A stretch of DNA of 48,838 nt from Oscillospiraceae bacterium (GTDB lineage Bacteria; Bacillota; Clostridia; Christensenellales; Aristaeellaceae), in contig JAIRSO010000029.1 of assembly GCA_031255415.1 (NCBI GenBank), forward strand, positions 1-48,838. The letters run 5' to 3'. The translations under genes and the position numbers were made by a program. Under the pieces are notes generated by a model. That model saw only the letters and a list, made by a program, of their open reading frames with translations. It was not told the origin of the DNA and did not search any database. Of this stretch, positions 32,876 through 42,723 are shown one piece after another; position 1 is the first letter of the stretch; each line of letters starts with the position of its first letter.

Positions 32876-35128
32876 TTGTCAGAACGAAAACATAAGTTGG
32901 TTATCGTAGAGTCCCCCGCCAAGGCTAGGACGATAGCCAAGTATCTGGGTCGCTCGTACAAGGTCGAGGCTTCCAATGGGCACGTGCGCGATCTGCCCAA
33001 AAGCCAGATGGGCGTGGACGTGGCGGCGGACTTTGAGCCGAAGTATATAACTATCCGGGGCAGGGGCGAGGTTCTGGCGCGCATACGCAAGGAAGCGAAG
33101 AACGCCTCCGCGATACTGCTGGCGACGGACCCTGACCGCGAGGGCGAAGCCATATCGTGGCATCTGGCGAATCTGCTGGGCGTTAAGCCTGAAACCGCGT
33201 GCCGCGTGACGTTCCAGGAGATAACGTCCAAGGCGGTCAAGACGGCGATACAGCACCCGCGCCCTATCGATATGTCGCTGGTCAACGCGCAGCAGGCGCG
33301 GCGCGTGCTCGATCGGCTGGTGGGATACTCCATCAGCCCGCTGTTGTGGGCTAAGATAAAGAAGGGGCTTAGCGGCGGACGCGTGCAGAGCGTGGCTACG
33401 CGCATCATCGTCGATCGCGAGGAAGAGATCGAGTCGTTCATCCCGGAGGAATACTGGGATGTGGAGGCCGACATGATCTCGGGCGGGCAGACGTTCCACG
33501 TTAAGCTGGATACGCTGGACGGCAAGAAGGCTAAACTAACGGGCGAGGCAGGAGCGAAGGCCGCGCTCGAGGCGATAGGCAGCGGGCCGTATACCGTCAA
33601 GACGGTCAAGAACGGCGAGAAGCGCAAGACCCCCGCGCCCCCGTTCACGACAAGCAACATGCAGCAGGAGGCCGCGCGCAAACTGCGCTTCACGACGGCT
33701 AAGACGATGCAGATCGCGCAGACGCTCTATGAAGGGGTGGATCTGGAGGGCGAAGGCGCGCAGGGATTGATATCCTACATCCGTACGGACTCCACGCGCG
33801 TATCGGACGAGGCGCTGGCAGCGGTGCGCGAGGAGATAGGCAAGCGGTTCGGATCGGAGTATCTGCCAGGGAAACCCAACGAGTTCAAGACGCGCTCGCG
33901 CTCGCAGGACGCGCACGAGGCGATACGTCCAACCGATATATCGCGCAGACCCGACGATATCAAATCCTCCCTGACCAACGATCAATACAAACTGTATAAA
34001 CTGGCGTACACGCGCTTCCTCTCCAGCCAGATGGCTCCCGCTCTGTACGACACGCAGACCGCGTGCGTCGCGAACGAGCGCGCGGAGTTCCGCTTCTACG
34101 GCGAACATAAGAAGTTCCCCGGGTTCACGGCGGTGTACGAGGAGGGCGTGGACGATGAAACGCCCGGCGTCGACGTGAAGCTGCCCAGGCTTGCGGCGGG
34201 GGACGCTGCGGTTCTGGGAAACGTGACCAGCGAACAGCGTTTCACTCAGCCGCCGCCCAGGTACACGGAGGCCTCTTTGGTTCGCGCGCTGGAGGAGAAG
34301 GGCATCGGCAGGCCGAGCACGTACGCGCCGACCATATCCACGATAGTGGCGCGCGGGTACGTCTCGCGCGACAAGAGCCGCTTAACGCCGACCGAGCTGG
34401 GGCGGATGATCACCGCGCTGATGCGCGAACACTTTAAGGATATCGTGGACGTGGAGTTTACGTCGGGGATGGAGGACAGTTTAGACCGCGTCGAGGATGA
34501 GTCGCTGCCGTGGCGCGATGTGATACGCGAGTTTTACAGCGGGTTCAGCCGCTCGTTGGAGGCGGCGGAGTCCGCCATCGAGAAGGTTGAGGTCAAGGAC
34601 GAAACGTCGGACGTGCCGTGCGAAAAGTGCGGCGCGATGATGGTATACAAGATGGGGCGGTACGGCAGGTTCCTGGCGTGCCCGCGTTTCCCAGAGTGCC
34701 GCTGCGCGAAGCCGGTGTACGTATATATCGCCACGCCGTGCCCGAAGTGCGGCGCGCGTCTGCTGGAGAAAACATCGCGCAAGGGCAACCGATTCTACTC
34801 CTGCGAGACTTATCCGGACTGCGACTTTATCGCATGGGATTTCCCCCTGCCGGATAAGTGTCCCAAGTGCGGATCATACATGACGCTCAAGACGAACCGC
34901 AAAGGTTCGCGCTGGCGGCTGTGCGCGAACGAACACTGCAGGTACCGCGAGGAGATCGCGGACGAAGAACAGGCGGACGATCAGGAGACGGACGGTCAAG
35001 GATTGTATGGATCGGCGCCGGGATACGCGGACGGAGAGGATAATCCTGTCGATGCGGAGCGTGACGCGGACTCGTATGCCGATATGGATTCAGGCGAGGA
35101 GCCCGGATCGGGATCCGAGAGCGAATGA
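32876..35128 (+). CDS. topA: DNA topoisomerase I
   Basis: This type IA topoisomerase relaxes negative supercoils. The TOPRIM domain shows IVESPAKARTI at the start and DPDREGEA (Asp85), and the catalytic Tyr301 is in SYIRTDSTR. Three C-terminal zinc-ribbon modules follow (CEKCGAMM, CPKCGARLL, CPKCGSYM), ending in an acidic tail. The length of 750 residues is normal for Bacillota. A TTG start is needed for the family N-terminus (SERKHKLVIVES); the ribosome site is weak (GAGG, 10 bases). The gene follows dprA and overlaps trmFO by four bases. Confidence 0.96.
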   Translation: MSERKHKLVIVESPAKARTIAKYLGRSYKVEASNGHVRDLPKSQMGVDVAADFEPKYITIRGRGEVLARIRKEAKNASAILLATDPDREGEAISWHLANLLGVKPETACRVTFQEITSKAVKTAIQHPRPIDMSLVNAQQARRVLDRLVGYSISPLLWAKIKKGLSGGRVQSVATRIIVDREEEIESFIPEEYWDVEADMISGGQTFHVKLDTLDGKKAKLTGEAGAKAALEAIGSGPYTVKTVKNGEKRKTPAPPFTTSNMQQEAARKLRFTTAKTMQIAQTLYEGVDLEGEGAQGLISYIRTDSTRVSDEALAAVREEIGKRFGSEYLPGKPNEFKTRSRSQDAHEAIRPTDISRRPDDIKSSLTNDQYKLYKLAYTRFLSSQMAPALYDTQTACVANERAEFRFYGEHKKFPGFTAVYEEGVDDETPGVDVKLPRLAAGDAAVLGNVTSEQRFTQPPPRYTEASLVRALEEKGIGRPSTYAPTISTIVARGYVSRDKSRLTPTELGRMITALMREHFKDIVDVEFTSGMEDSLDRVEDESLPWRDVIREFYSGFSRSLEAAESAIEKVEVKDETSDVPCEKCGAMMVYKMGRYGRFLACPRFPECRCAKPVYVYIATPCPKCGARLLEKTSRKGNRFYSCETYPDCDFIAWDFPLPDKCPKCGSYMTLKTNRKGSRWRLCANEHCRYREEIADEEQADDQETDGQGLYGSAPGYADGEDNPVDAERDADSYADMDSGEEPGSGSESE

Positions 35129-36447
35129 CGCGCGTTCAAGTAATCGGCGCGGGGTTGGCTGGATGCGAAGCCGCGTGGCAGCTGGCGCGGCATGGCGTGC
35201 CAGTGACGATCGTGGAGATGAAGCCCGATAGATTCACTCCGGCGCATGGCAGCCCGCTGTTCGCGGAGCTGGTCTGCTCCAACTCGCTCAAGTCGGACGA
35301 GATCACCAACGCGTCCGGGTTATTGAAAGCGGAGATGCGCGAGCTGGACAGCCTGATAATGCGCGCGGCGGACGCGTCCCGGGTTCCGGCAGGAACCGCG
35401 CTGGCGGTGGATAGGGAGCGTTTCGCTTCATATATAACGGACGCGCTGGAGGAGCATCCGCTAGTGTCTGTCGATCGCCGCGAGGCTGTTTCACTGCCCG
35501 AACCGCCCGCGATTATCGCGACCGGGCCGCTGACCGCGCAAGCGCTGTCCGAGGCGCTAGGCTCGCTGCCCGGATTGAGGAAGCTTAGCTTCTTCGACGC
35601 TGCGGCGCCTATCCTCGAGCGGGAGTCGCTCAGCGAGGAGAGGGTATTCGCAGCCGCGCGTTATGGTCATGGCGGCGCGGATTACTTGAACTGCCCGTTG
35701 GCCGAGCCGGAGTACGACGCGTTCCGCGACGCGTTGCTGGCGGCTCAAACGGCTCCGGTGCGCGGATTCGAGGAAGGATTGCTATACGAGGGATGCATGC
35801 CCGTCGAGTCGATAGCGGCGCGGGGCAGGCTGGCGCTGGCGTATGGGCCGATGAGGCCGGTCGGGTTGATCGATCCGCGAACGGGACGCAGGCCGTTCGC
35901 CGCCGTTCAGCTACGCGCGGAGAATGAAGGCGGCGCGCTGTGGAATATGGTGGGGTTCCAAACGCGGCTGAAGTGGGACGAACAACGCCGCGTGTTCGGG
36001 ATGATACCGGGGCTTGAACGCGCGCGGTTCGCGCGGTACGGGGTCATGCACAGGAACACGTTCATCGACGCGCCGTCGGCGCTGAGCGCGTCTTTTGAGA
36101 CGCGGGAGAGGCGCGGGCTGTATATCGCCGGGCAATTGACGGGCGTGGAGGGTTATCTGCCGTCGGCGGCTTCGGGGCTGGCGGCTGGGATCGCGCTTAG
36201 CCAATCGGTTCTGGGACGTGAACCTGTAACGTTCCCGCCGTTCACCGCGATAGGCGCGCTGGGGCGGTATGTATCCTCGCCGAACAGGGATTATCAGCCG
36301 ATGGGTATTCAGTATGGGATCATAGATATGCCGCGCGAGCGGTTCCGGGACAAGCGCGAAAGAGCGCGCCGCGTCGCCGAGCGTTCGCTTGAGGCGATCC
36401 GGTCTGTCGAGCGGACGCTCCGCGAGCGGCGAGGTGTAGAGGTATAG
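35125..36447 (+). CDS. trmFO: Methylenetetrahydrofolate-tRNA-(uracil-5-)-methyltransferase
   Basis: TrmFO makes 5-methyluridine at position 54 of tRNA using methylenetetrahydrofolate and FADH2. The FAD motif is [16 protein letters not shown] (3-18), followed by [12 protein letters not shown], and the folate-binding part has [14 protein letters not shown], with [14 protein letters not shown] near the end. The 440 residues agree with the family. It is the usual partner downstream of topA in Bacillota. Confidence 0.96.
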   Translation: MTRVQVIGAGLAGCEAAWQLARHGVPVTIVEMKPDRFTPAHGSPLFAELVCSNSLKSDEITNASGLLKAEMRELDSLIMRAADASRVPAGTALAVDRERFASYITDALEEHPLVSVDRREAVSLPEPPAIIATGPLTAQALSEALGSLPGLRKLSFFDAAAPILERESLSEERVFAAARYGHGGADYLNCPLAEPEYDAFRDALLAAQTAPVRGFEEGLLYEGCMPVESIAARGRLALAYGPMRPVGLIDPRTGRRPFAAVQLRAENEGGALWNMVGFQTRLKWDEQRRVFGMIPGLERARFARYGVMHRNTFIDAPSALSASFETRERRGLYIAGQLTGVEGYLPSAASGLAAGIALSQSVLGREPVTFPPFTAIGALGRYVSSPNRDYQPMGIQYGIIDMPRERFRDKRERARRVAERSLEAIRSVERTLRERRGVEV

Positions 36448-36452
36448 TAGAT

Positions 36453-36992
36453 ATGAGCAGTGTATTTAAGGGCACAACCATCGTAGGCGTGAACAGGAAC
36501 GGGCAGTGCGCCATCGCGGGCGACGGCCAGGTAACGATGGGCGAGACGACCATATTCAAGGCTGGCGCGGTGAAGGTGCGGCGCGTTTATGAAGGCAAGG
36601 CGGCGGTGGGGTTCGCGGGATCGGTCGCGGACGCTATAACGCTGTGCGAGCGGTTCGAGGAGAAGCTCAAGCAGTACGCGGGCAATCTCGAGCGCGCGGC
36701 GGTTGAATTGACGCAGGACTGGCGCGACGATAAAACACTGCGCAAGCTGGAGGCGATGATGATCGCCGCGAACAGCCGGCAGATGCTGATACTCTCTGGG
36801 ACTGGCGAGGTTCTAGCGCCGGACGACGGCGTGTGCGCGATAGGCAGCGGGGGCAATTACGCTCTGGCGGCCGCGCGCGCTCTGGCGCTGCACACCGATA
36901 TGTCCGCCGCGGATATCGCCAGGGAGGCGCTGTCGATAGCTTCGTCGATATGCGTGTATACCAACGACCATATAACCGTTTTAGAGGTGTGA
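36453..36992 (+). CDS. hslV: HslV (ClpQ) protease subunit
   Basis: This is the peptidase of the HslUV complex, a dodecamer with an N-terminal Thr nucleophile. The pro-segment MSSVFKG would be removed to expose Thr8 in [19 protein letters not shown] and [14 protein letters not shown] are conserved. The length of 179 residues is normal. It lies five bases after trmFO and four before hslU, so all are one transcript. Confidence 0.96.
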   Translation: MSSVFKGTTIVGVNRNGQCAIAGDGQVTMGETTIFKAGAVKVRRVYEGKAAVGFAGSVADAITLCERFEEKLKQYAGNLERAAVELTQDWRDDKTLRKLEAMMIAANSRQMLILSGTGEVLAPDDGVCAIGSGGNYALAAARALALHTDMSAADIAREALSIASSICVYTNDHITVLEV

Positions 36993-36996
36993 TCAT

Positions 36997-38370
36997 ATGG
37001 CACAGCTGACGCCGCGCGAGATCGTTCGCGAACTGGATAGGTATATTGTCGGGCAGGACGGCGCGAAGCGCGCGGTAGCCGTGGCTTTGCGGAATCGGTA
37101 TCGCCGCGCGAAGCTGCCCGACTCGATTCGGGACGAGATCAACCCTAAGAATATCCTGATGATCGGCCCGACGGGCGTGGGCAAGACTGAGATAGCGCGG
37201 CGGCTGGCGAAGCTGGTCGAGGCGCCGTTCGTCAAGGTCGAGGCGACGAAGTTCACCGAGGTCGGGTATGTCGGGCGCGACGTGGACTCGATCGTAAGGG
37301 ATCTGATAGAAGCGTCGATTCGGATGGTCAAGGAGCAGCATGGTTCAAGGGTGCGTCTGCGCGCGCAGGTTTTAGCGGAGGAGAGGATCGCGGAACTGCT
37401 GACTAATCCGCCCGTCAAGCGCCAGCAGAAACCCGTCAACCCGATCGATATACTGCTGGGGAATAAACCCAAGGAGCCGGAGGTATCGCCCGAGGAGAGC
37501 CAGCGCCTGCAGTTGCGCCGCGAGGACGTTCGGCTGAAACTGTTAAAGCGCGAGATAGAGGATCAGGAGATAGAGATAGAGGTCGAGGAGAACGCGCCCA
37601 GCGTCGAGATTCAAGGCGCGGCGGTCAACATCGGCGACATGATGGGCGGGCTGCTGCCCAAACGCATGAAGACGCGGCGCGTGAGCATAGCCGAGGCGCG
37701 GCGGCTGCTGATGGCGGAGGAAGAAGGCAAGCTGATCGACATGGACGCGGTGACGCAGGAAGCGATAAGCCGCGCGGAGCAGGACGGCATCGTGTTCATC
37801 GACGAGATAGACAAGATCGCCGGGCGGAATCAATCGGGAGGGCCGGACGTATCGCGCGAGGGCGTGCAGAGGGATATACTGCCGATCGTGGAGGGCAGCA
37901 CGGTCAATACGAAGTACGGGCCGGTAAGGACGGATTACATGCTGTTCATCGCGGCGGGCGCGTTCCACGTGGCGAAGGTGACCGACCTGATACCCGAACT
38001 GCAGGGTAGGTTCCCGGTGCGGGTGGAGCTGAAGTCGCTAACGCGCGAGGATTTCAGGAATATATTGTTCCAGCCGGAAAACTCGCTGACGCGGCAGTAC
38101 GCCGCGCTGCTGGGCGTGGATCATGTGAAGCTGACGTTCATGGACGACGCGCTAGACGCGCTGGCGGAGGCCGCCTGCGTCGCGAACGAGAACGGAGAGG
38201 ATATAGGCGCGCGCAGGCTGTCCACGCTGTTCGAGGCGTTATTGGAAGATATATCCTTCAACGCCGGAGGGGATATGCCGGACGTGGATCTGGCGATCAA
38301 CGCCGATTATGTGCGCGCGCACCTAAGCGGCGATGCGAAGGAACGCGATCTGCGGCAGTTTATTGTATAA
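36997..38370 (+). CDS. hslU: HslU (ClpY) ATPase subunit
   Basis: This hexameric AAA+ unfoldase feeds substrates to HslV. Walker A is GPTGVGKTE (57-65), the pore loop EVGYVGRD follows, then an intermediate domain with many charged residues, Walker B GIVFIDEIDKI and the C-terminal HslU tail ending RQFIV that docks into HslV. The length of 457 residues is normal. In Bacillus the next gene is codY; here the operon ends and a sugar importer follows. Confidence 0.97.
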   Translation: MAQLTPREIVRELDRYIVGQDGAKRAVAVALRNRYRRAKLPDSIRDEINPKNILMIGPTGVGKTEIARRLAKLVEAPFVKVEATKFTEVGYVGRDVDSIVRDLIEASIRMVKEQHGSRVRLRAQVLAEERIAELLTNPPVKRQQKPVNPIDILLGNKPKEPEVSPEESQRLQLRREDVRLKLLKREIEDQEIEIEVEENAPSVEIQGAAVNIGDMMGGLLPKRMKTRRVSIAEARRLLMAEEEGKLIDMDAVTQEAISRAEQDGIVFIDEIDKIAGRNQSGGPDVSREGVQRDILPIVEGSTVNTKYGPVRTDYMLFIAAGAFHVAKVTDLIPELQGRFPVRVELKSLTREDFRNILFQPENSLTRQYAALLGVDHVKLTFMDDALDALAEAACVANENGEDIGARRLSTLFEALLEDISFNAGGDMPDVDLAINADYVRAHLSGDAKERDLRQFIV

Positions 38371-38405
38371 TTCGGGCATGGCTGGCAAGGAATGACAATG
38401 TGTTT

Positions 38406-38448
38406 ACATATTCGGCGGAAATGGCTTTACATTTTCCGCCGAATATGT
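38406..38448. promoter_or_regulatory. Perfect 16-bp inverted repeat, probable operator
   Basis: ACATATTCGGCGGAAA is repeated in inverse as TTTCCGCCGAATATGT with 11 bases between. The right arm fills exactly the spacer of the promoter that follows, and a second TTTACA lies at the left arm (38403-38408). A repressor bound here would block RNA polymerase. The structure lacks the T-run of a terminator. Confidence 0.8.
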
Positions 38449-38454
38449 TATATT
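38426..38454 (+). promoter_or_regulatory. Promoter of the first sugar importer operon
   Basis: TTTACA and TATATT are 17 bases apart. The spacer is the right arm of the inverted repeat described separately. Confidence 0.75.
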
Positions 38455-38538
38455 ATCGGCATAGCGGACAGGCGGCGCGCACGCGCCTTGGCGGTTCGCA
38501 CAATAAACGATCCCTATGATTGCAAGGAGGGCACCGCG

Positions 38539-40170
38539 TTGAAGAACCGAATTTCCATCTTGCTGGCGCTGGCTATGCTGCTGAGCCTCGCCGCCCCGGT
38601 CGTCGCCGAGGAGCCGGGTTATCAAAGGTATGACGAAACCGTCGTGCTCACGACCGTCAAGCGAACCGATCCGAACGCGCAATTCCCCGAAGGCGACAGC
38701 CTAGACAACAACGTAATGACCCGCTATATCAAGGATAAGATCAACGTGGAGACCAAGACCGTCTGGGAAGTGGACGGCACCGAGTTTATCAACAAGCTAA
38801 GCCTGGATATCGTCGCCGGAACGCTGCCGGACATGTTCAGCCTGAACAACGACGATTATCTGGTATACCGCCAGTTGCTGGACAACGGCCTGCTGGCCGA
38901 CCTGACCGACGCGTATGAGGATAACGCGAACTGGTATCTGCGCGACACCGCCGCCTCGTTCGAGGGACGCCACTTCGCGCCGTATACCGATAACGGTCGC
39001 CTAATGGGCATACCCACCGGGCGCTATGGCTACGAGCATAACCAGCTGTGGCTGCGCACGGATATCTTAGACGCGATCGGCATGAAGGCCGAGGAAGTCC
39101 AAACCATCGCTGATATCGAGGCGTACCTGACCAAGGCCAAGGAAGCCTTCCCCGATACGGTCGGTCTCGCCCTGCACGCGACTGATCCGCTGGCTAACTA
39201 CAGCGTGGCGTACTCCGCCGACCCGATTGCGCACGTGTTCGGAGCCACGCCGCACTACTGGCTCGAGCAGGAGGACGGATCCATCACTTACGGATCGCTG
39301 CATCCGGGCATGAAGGATACGTTGGCGGTGCTCGCCGATTGGTACGCGAAGGGCTTGATCGACAAGGAATTCCCCACCCGCGTGGGCGGCGGGCTTACTC
39401 AGGCCGTGACGACCAGCGGACAGGCGACCGCGTGGTTCGCGCCGTGGTGGTACGGATGGTCTATCGTTGACCTGCCCAAGAACGTCGAGGGTGCGGACGT
39501 GGCCGTTGTGAACGCTCCCGTCAACGAGGCGGGCGAGTTCGTCGCGCCGTGGCCTTCGCCCGCCGGAGAGGTTCTGCTCGTGAGCAAGGACTGCGAACAT
39601 CCGGAGGCCGTCGTCCGCGTGATGAATCTGGAATACGACATGCACAGGGGCTTTGACGAAGAGGCCGCTACGCTGTATGACGAATCCCGCAATCAGAACA
39701 ACCCCACCTATCTGGATATCAGCTGGGGCTATCTGTTCCCGACCAGCGGCGTTAACATGGAATACTCCAACGTGGTTCCAACGTTCAGCCATGGTATCCA
39801 CGCGCTGGTGGATCGAGGAAGCCAGGAAGGACTAGCCACCCCGTCGGAAGTGACCGAAGCCATCAACATCGGCAGATTCATCGCGGGCGAGGAAGGCTAC
39901 GATCAGTATCGCGGATCGTACTACTCGCGCTATGTCGCGGGCGAGATCACCGACGCTGAGAACGTGAAGTTCGTATATCCCGCGTACTCGCAGACCACTG
40001 AATCCATGGCGGATATAGTGCCTTCGTTGCTGACGCTCGAACAGCAGATCGTTCTGCAGATCATCCTAGGCCAGAAATCCGTGGACGACTACGACGCGTA
40101 TGTGGAACAGTGGTACGCGGAAGGCGGACAGGTTCTGCTCGATGAGATCAGCGCGCTGCTGGGTAAATAA
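38539..40170 (+). CDS. ABC sugar importer substrate-binding protein
   Basis: This is a 543-residue extracellular binding protein of the family 1 / LipO kind that partners LplB-LplC permeases. The signal peptide (KNRISILLALAMLLSLAAPVVAEE) has the LSLAA shape of a lipobox but Pro where Cys is needed, so signal peptidase I cleavage after VVA is expected. Within the mature part are LPDMFSLNND and WLRTDILDAIGM, common in this family. The TTG start has AAGGAGG eight to nine bases upstream; the frame continues upstream through the promoter without similarity. A promoter with an inverted repeat controls it. Confidence 0.9.
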   Translation: MKNRISILLALAMLLSLAAPVVAEEPGYQRYDETVVLTTVKRTDPNAQFPEGDSLDNNVMTRYIKDKINVETKTVWEVDGTEFINKLSLDIVAGTLPDMFSLNNDDYLVYRQLLDNGLLADLTDAYEDNANWYLRDTAASFEGRHFAPYTDNGRLMGIPTGRYGYEHNQLWLRTDILDAIGMKAEEVQTIADIEAYLTKAKEAFPDTVGLALHATDPLANYSVAYSADPIAHVFGATPHYWLEQEDGSITYGSLHPGMKDTLAVLADWYAKGLIDKEFPTRVGGGLTQAVTTSGQATAWFAPWWYGWSIVDLPKNVEGADVAVVNAPVNEAGEFVAPWPSPAGEVLLVSKDCEHPEAVVRVMNLEYDMHRGFDEEAATLYDESRNQNNPTYLDISWGYLFPTSGVNMEYSNVVPTFSHGIHALVDRGSQEGLATPSEVTEAINIGRFIAGEEGYDQYRGSYYSRYVAGEITDAENVKFVYPAYSQTTESMADIVPSLLTLEQQIVLQIILGQKSVDDYDAYVEQWYAEGGQVLLDEISALLGK

Positions 40171-40235
40171 CGCGGTACTGCTCGCGTTCTGACCGCTCCA
40201 TGGAGGCGGGGCGGATAGCGATAATGCCGCGGAAA

Positions 40236-40267
40236 GATCGCCAGGCGGGGTTTCCCGCCTGGTGATC
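40236..40267 (+). other. Strong hairpin between binding protein and permease genes
   Basis: GATCGCCAGGCGGG pairs with CCCGCCTGGTGATC (one G-T pair) around GTTT. With no T-run after it, this is probably an mRNA stabilising or attenuating element giving more binding protein than permease, a known pattern in sugar ABC operons. Confidence 0.75.
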
Positions 40268-40299
40268 TAGCAAAGGCGGCGGAAGGGTTTGGCGGCGCG

Positions 40300-41190
40300 A
40301 TGAGGTCGGTAAAGAACGAGATATATTATAACGCGATGATGGTGATAGGCGTAGGGTTCCTGCTGGTGTTTAGCATTGTACCGATGTTTGGCGTGATTAT
40401 CGCGTTTCAGGATTTCGTGCCGGCAAGGGGCATGCTGGGTTCGGCATGGGTGGGACTGAAGCATTTCAACCGCATGTTCGCTCTGGCGGAGGTGCGCAAT
40501 GTAATCCGCAACACTTTAGTTATAGCGCTCAGCAAGATCATACTGAACATAATCGTCCCCGTATCGTTCGCGGTGCTCCTTAACGAGCTGAAGATCATCC
40601 CCGTCAAGCGCGTGGTGCAGACCGTGGTGTACCTGCCCCACTTCCTTTCATGGGTAATACTGGGCATCATGTTCACGAATATCTTCTCATACACCGGGAT
40701 CGTCAACCAGGTTCTAGGCCTGTTCGGCGTTCCGCCGCAGATGTATATGATATCCAACGGCGCGTTCCGAGGGATCATTATCGGCACGGACGTATGGAAG
40801 ACGTTCGGTTATGGCGCTATCATCTACCTTGCCGCGATCACCAACATCGATCCCAACGTATACGAGGCGGCGGCGATAGACGGCGCGGGACGCTGGCAGA
40901 GGATATGGTACGTAACGCTGCCCTCTATACAGAGCACGATCGTGCTGATGAGCACTCTGGCGCTGGGCAGCGTGCTGAACGCGGGATTCGACCAGATTTT
41001 CACGATGTACAGCCCGCTCGTATACGCCACCGGGGACATCATCGACACTTACGTATACCGGATGGGCATCACTAAGATGCAGTACAGCTTCTCGACGGCC
41101 GTAGGGCTGTTCAAGTCCGCGATATCTTTCATACTGATAACGCTGTCATACACGCTCGCGAACAAGTTCGCGGACTATACGATATTCTGA
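40300..41190 (+). CDS. ABC sugar importer permease (LplB type)
   Basis: A 296-residue inner-membrane protein of the CUT1 group with six hydrophobic helices. The EAA loop that contacts the ATPase is YEAAAIDGAGRWQRIWYVTLPSI, preceded by the family blocks PVKRVVQTVVYLPHFLSWVI and GTDVWKTFGYGAIIYLAAI. It pairs with the next gene's product to form the channel. No ATP-binding gene is in either importer cluster. Confidence 0.93.
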   Translation: MRSVKNEIYYNAMMVIGVGFLLVFSIVPMFGVIIAFQDFVPARGMLGSAWVGLKHFNRMFALAEVRNVIRNTLVIALSKIILNIIVPVSFAVLLNELKIIPVKRVVQTVVYLPHFLSWVILGIMFTNIFSYTGIVNQVLGLFGVPPQMYMISNGAFRGIIIGTDVWKTFGYGAIIYLAAITNIDPNVYEAAAIDGAGRWQRIWYVTLPSIQSTIVLMSTLALGSVLNAGFDQIFTMYSPLVYATGDIIDTYVYRMGITKMQYSFSTAVGLFKSAISFILITLSYTLANKFADYTIF

Positions 41191-41202
41191 CGCGGGGGGT
41201 CT

Positions 41203-42081
41203 ATGAATAAGTTTCGCATGTCGGATTATGTGATACTGGCCGCGCTGCTGTTGATAGGCTTCGTCTGCCTGGTGCCGATACTCAACGCGATCGCGATATC
41301 GTTAAGCGACAAGACCGCAGCCGCGATGGGCGAGGTCGTGTTCCTGCCAAAGAAGTTCAACACGGCAGCCTACGACGAGATCGTGAAGGAGGGCAGGTTC
41401 TTCCGCGCGTTCGGCGTGTCGATCCGGCGCGTGCTGCTGGGCGTGTCGATCGGAGTCGGGTTATCGGTGATGATGGCCTATCCGCTGTCGAAATCGCCCA
41501 GGGTGTTCAGGATGCGCAACGTATACATGTGGCTGATGGTCTTTACGATGCTGTTCAACGGCGGATTGATCCCAACATATCTAGTCGTGAAGAATCTGGG
41601 GCTGATCAACACGATCTGGTCGCTGGTGCTGCCCGGCGCGGTGTCCGTTTATAATACCATCATACTAATGAACTTCAACAAGGGAATACCGGCCTCGCTG
41701 GAGGAGTCCGCGCTGATAGACGGAGCGAACCCGCTGCAGATATTGGGCGCGATATACATACCCTTGGCGAAGGCCTCCATCGCGACTATCGCGCTGTTCA
41801 CGATGGTTCATCACTGGAACGAGTTCTTCCTAGGCAAGATATATATCAACACGCTGGATCAGCAGCCGCTGCAGACGTATATACAGGGGCTGTCCGTGAC
41901 GCTCACCACCCAGCAAATGGCGAACATGACCCCGGAGGAGATCATCCGCAAGCTGGCGGTGTCGAACGTGACGTTTAACTCCGCGAAGGCGATCGTCTCG
42001 ATGGTTCCCGTAATAATCGTGTATCCATTCCTACAGAGGTTCTTTGTGACGGGGCTGGTCATGGGGGCGGTGAAGGAGTAG
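41203..42081 (+). CDS. ABC sugar importer permease (LplC/YtcP type)
   Basis: The second CUT1 permease has 292 residues. It has the EAA loop (EESALIDGANPLQILGAIYIPLAKASI), HHWNEFF after the next helix, and the typical end FFVTGLVMGAVKE. It starts 12 bases after the first permease gene behind a G6 ribosome site. The small lipoprotein gene that follows has its own promoter. Confidence 0.93.
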   Translation: MNKFRMSDYVILAALLLIGFVCLVPILNAIAISLSDKTAAAMGEVVFLPKKFNTAAYDEIVKEGRFFRAFGVSIRRVLLGVSIGVGLSVMMAYPLSKSPRVFRMRNVYMWLMVFTMLFNGGLIPTYLVVKNLGLINTIWSLVLPGAVSVYNTIILMNFNKGIPASLEESALIDGANPLQILGAIYIPLAKASIATIALFTMVHHWNEFFLGKIYINTLDQQPLQTYIQGLSVTLTTQQMANMTPEEIIRKLAVSNVTFNSAKAIVSMVPVIIVYPFLQRFFVTGLVMGAVKE

Positions 42082-42098
42082 CGGCGCGGGGACCGACG

Positions 42099-42107
42099 TG
42101 GTATAAT
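42099..42107 (+). promoter_or_regulatory. Extended -10 promoter of the lipoprotein gene
   Basis: TGGTATAAT is a perfect extended -10. The -35 region is poor, which extended -10 promoters tolerate. It is 37 bases before the start codon. Confidence 0.6.
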
Positions 42108-42143
42108 CGATATTAGGAGACGATTGGAAAGGAGAGATGGTCT

Positions 42144-42626
42144 ATGCGCGGACGTATAACTTGGAAAAACGCGGGAGCGCTGCTGCTGGCGGTCGCGATG
42201 ATGTGGGCGCTGGCGGGATGCTCCGGCAAAGCGCCGGAACCCGCGCCTACCTCGACGCCAGAGACAGCGCAGGACGCGCCGCCAACGGAGGCGGACGCTG
42301 AACAGCCGGCGGCGTGGCCGGACGACGAAGCGATTCAATACTGCCCGGAGTTTGAGGGCGGGCAGATATCGAGGGTGACTAAACAGGCCGGGAACCAGAC
42401 GAAGTCCTATATCATCGCCTACGACAAGGTCGATCAGGACGCGTATGACGCTTACGCGCTGAGGCTGGAAGAGGACGAGGGGATAACGGTGGTCACGAAC
42501 TTCAACACGCGCGGCACGTCGTACCAGCTGCACGCGTACAAGACGGGCGACGAGGCGATGGCGATTCGTATAACGTATACCAAGCCGACGCAGAAACTGC
42601 AGATCAATGTGGCTTACGCGCCGTAA
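42144..42626 (+). CDS. Small secreted lipoprotein of unknown function
   Basis: The signal peptide ends in a true lipobox, WALAGC, so Cys26 should be lipidated and the protein tethered to the membrane. A Pro/Thr/Glu-rich linker (about 30-55) leads to a globular domain of about 100 residues containing TKQAGNQTKSYIIAYDKVD and ending in IRITYTKPTQKLQINVAYAP. I do not recognise the domain. The ribosome site is GGAGAG. Its place after the permeases may be coincidental, as it has its own promoter. Confidence 0.85.
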   Translation: MRGRITWKNAGALLLAVAMMWALAGCSGKAPEPAPTSTPETAQDAPPTEADAEQPAAWPDDEAIQYCPEFEGGQISRVTKQAGNQTKSYIIAYDKVDQDAYDAYALRLEEDEGITVVTNFNTRGTSYQLHAYKTGDEAMAIRITYTKPTQKLQINVAYAP

Positions 42627-42671
42627 GACGGACGCGAGGGGCGGATCATCTTGTTTATATCTTTGTAAAAG

Positions 42672-42697
42672 AGGGGTTCAGCTAAAGCTGAACCCCT
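42672..42697. terminator. Bidirectional terminator between convergent operons
   Basis: GGGGTTCAGCT pairs perfectly with AGCTGAACCCC around AA, and one A-T pair extends the stem. On the minus strand it is followed by CTTTTAC, on the plus strand by TGCTTCGTT. It can serve the lipoprotein gene and the dehydrogenase genes. Confidence 0.85.
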
Positions 42698-42723
42698 TGC
42701 TTCGTTACGGTATACCCGGCTGA

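Noticed and set aside
38392..38538. An N-terminal extension of the first sugar-binding protein.
   Set aside because: It covers the promoter and inverted repeat; the TTG at 38539 starts a proper signal peptide behind AAGGAGG.
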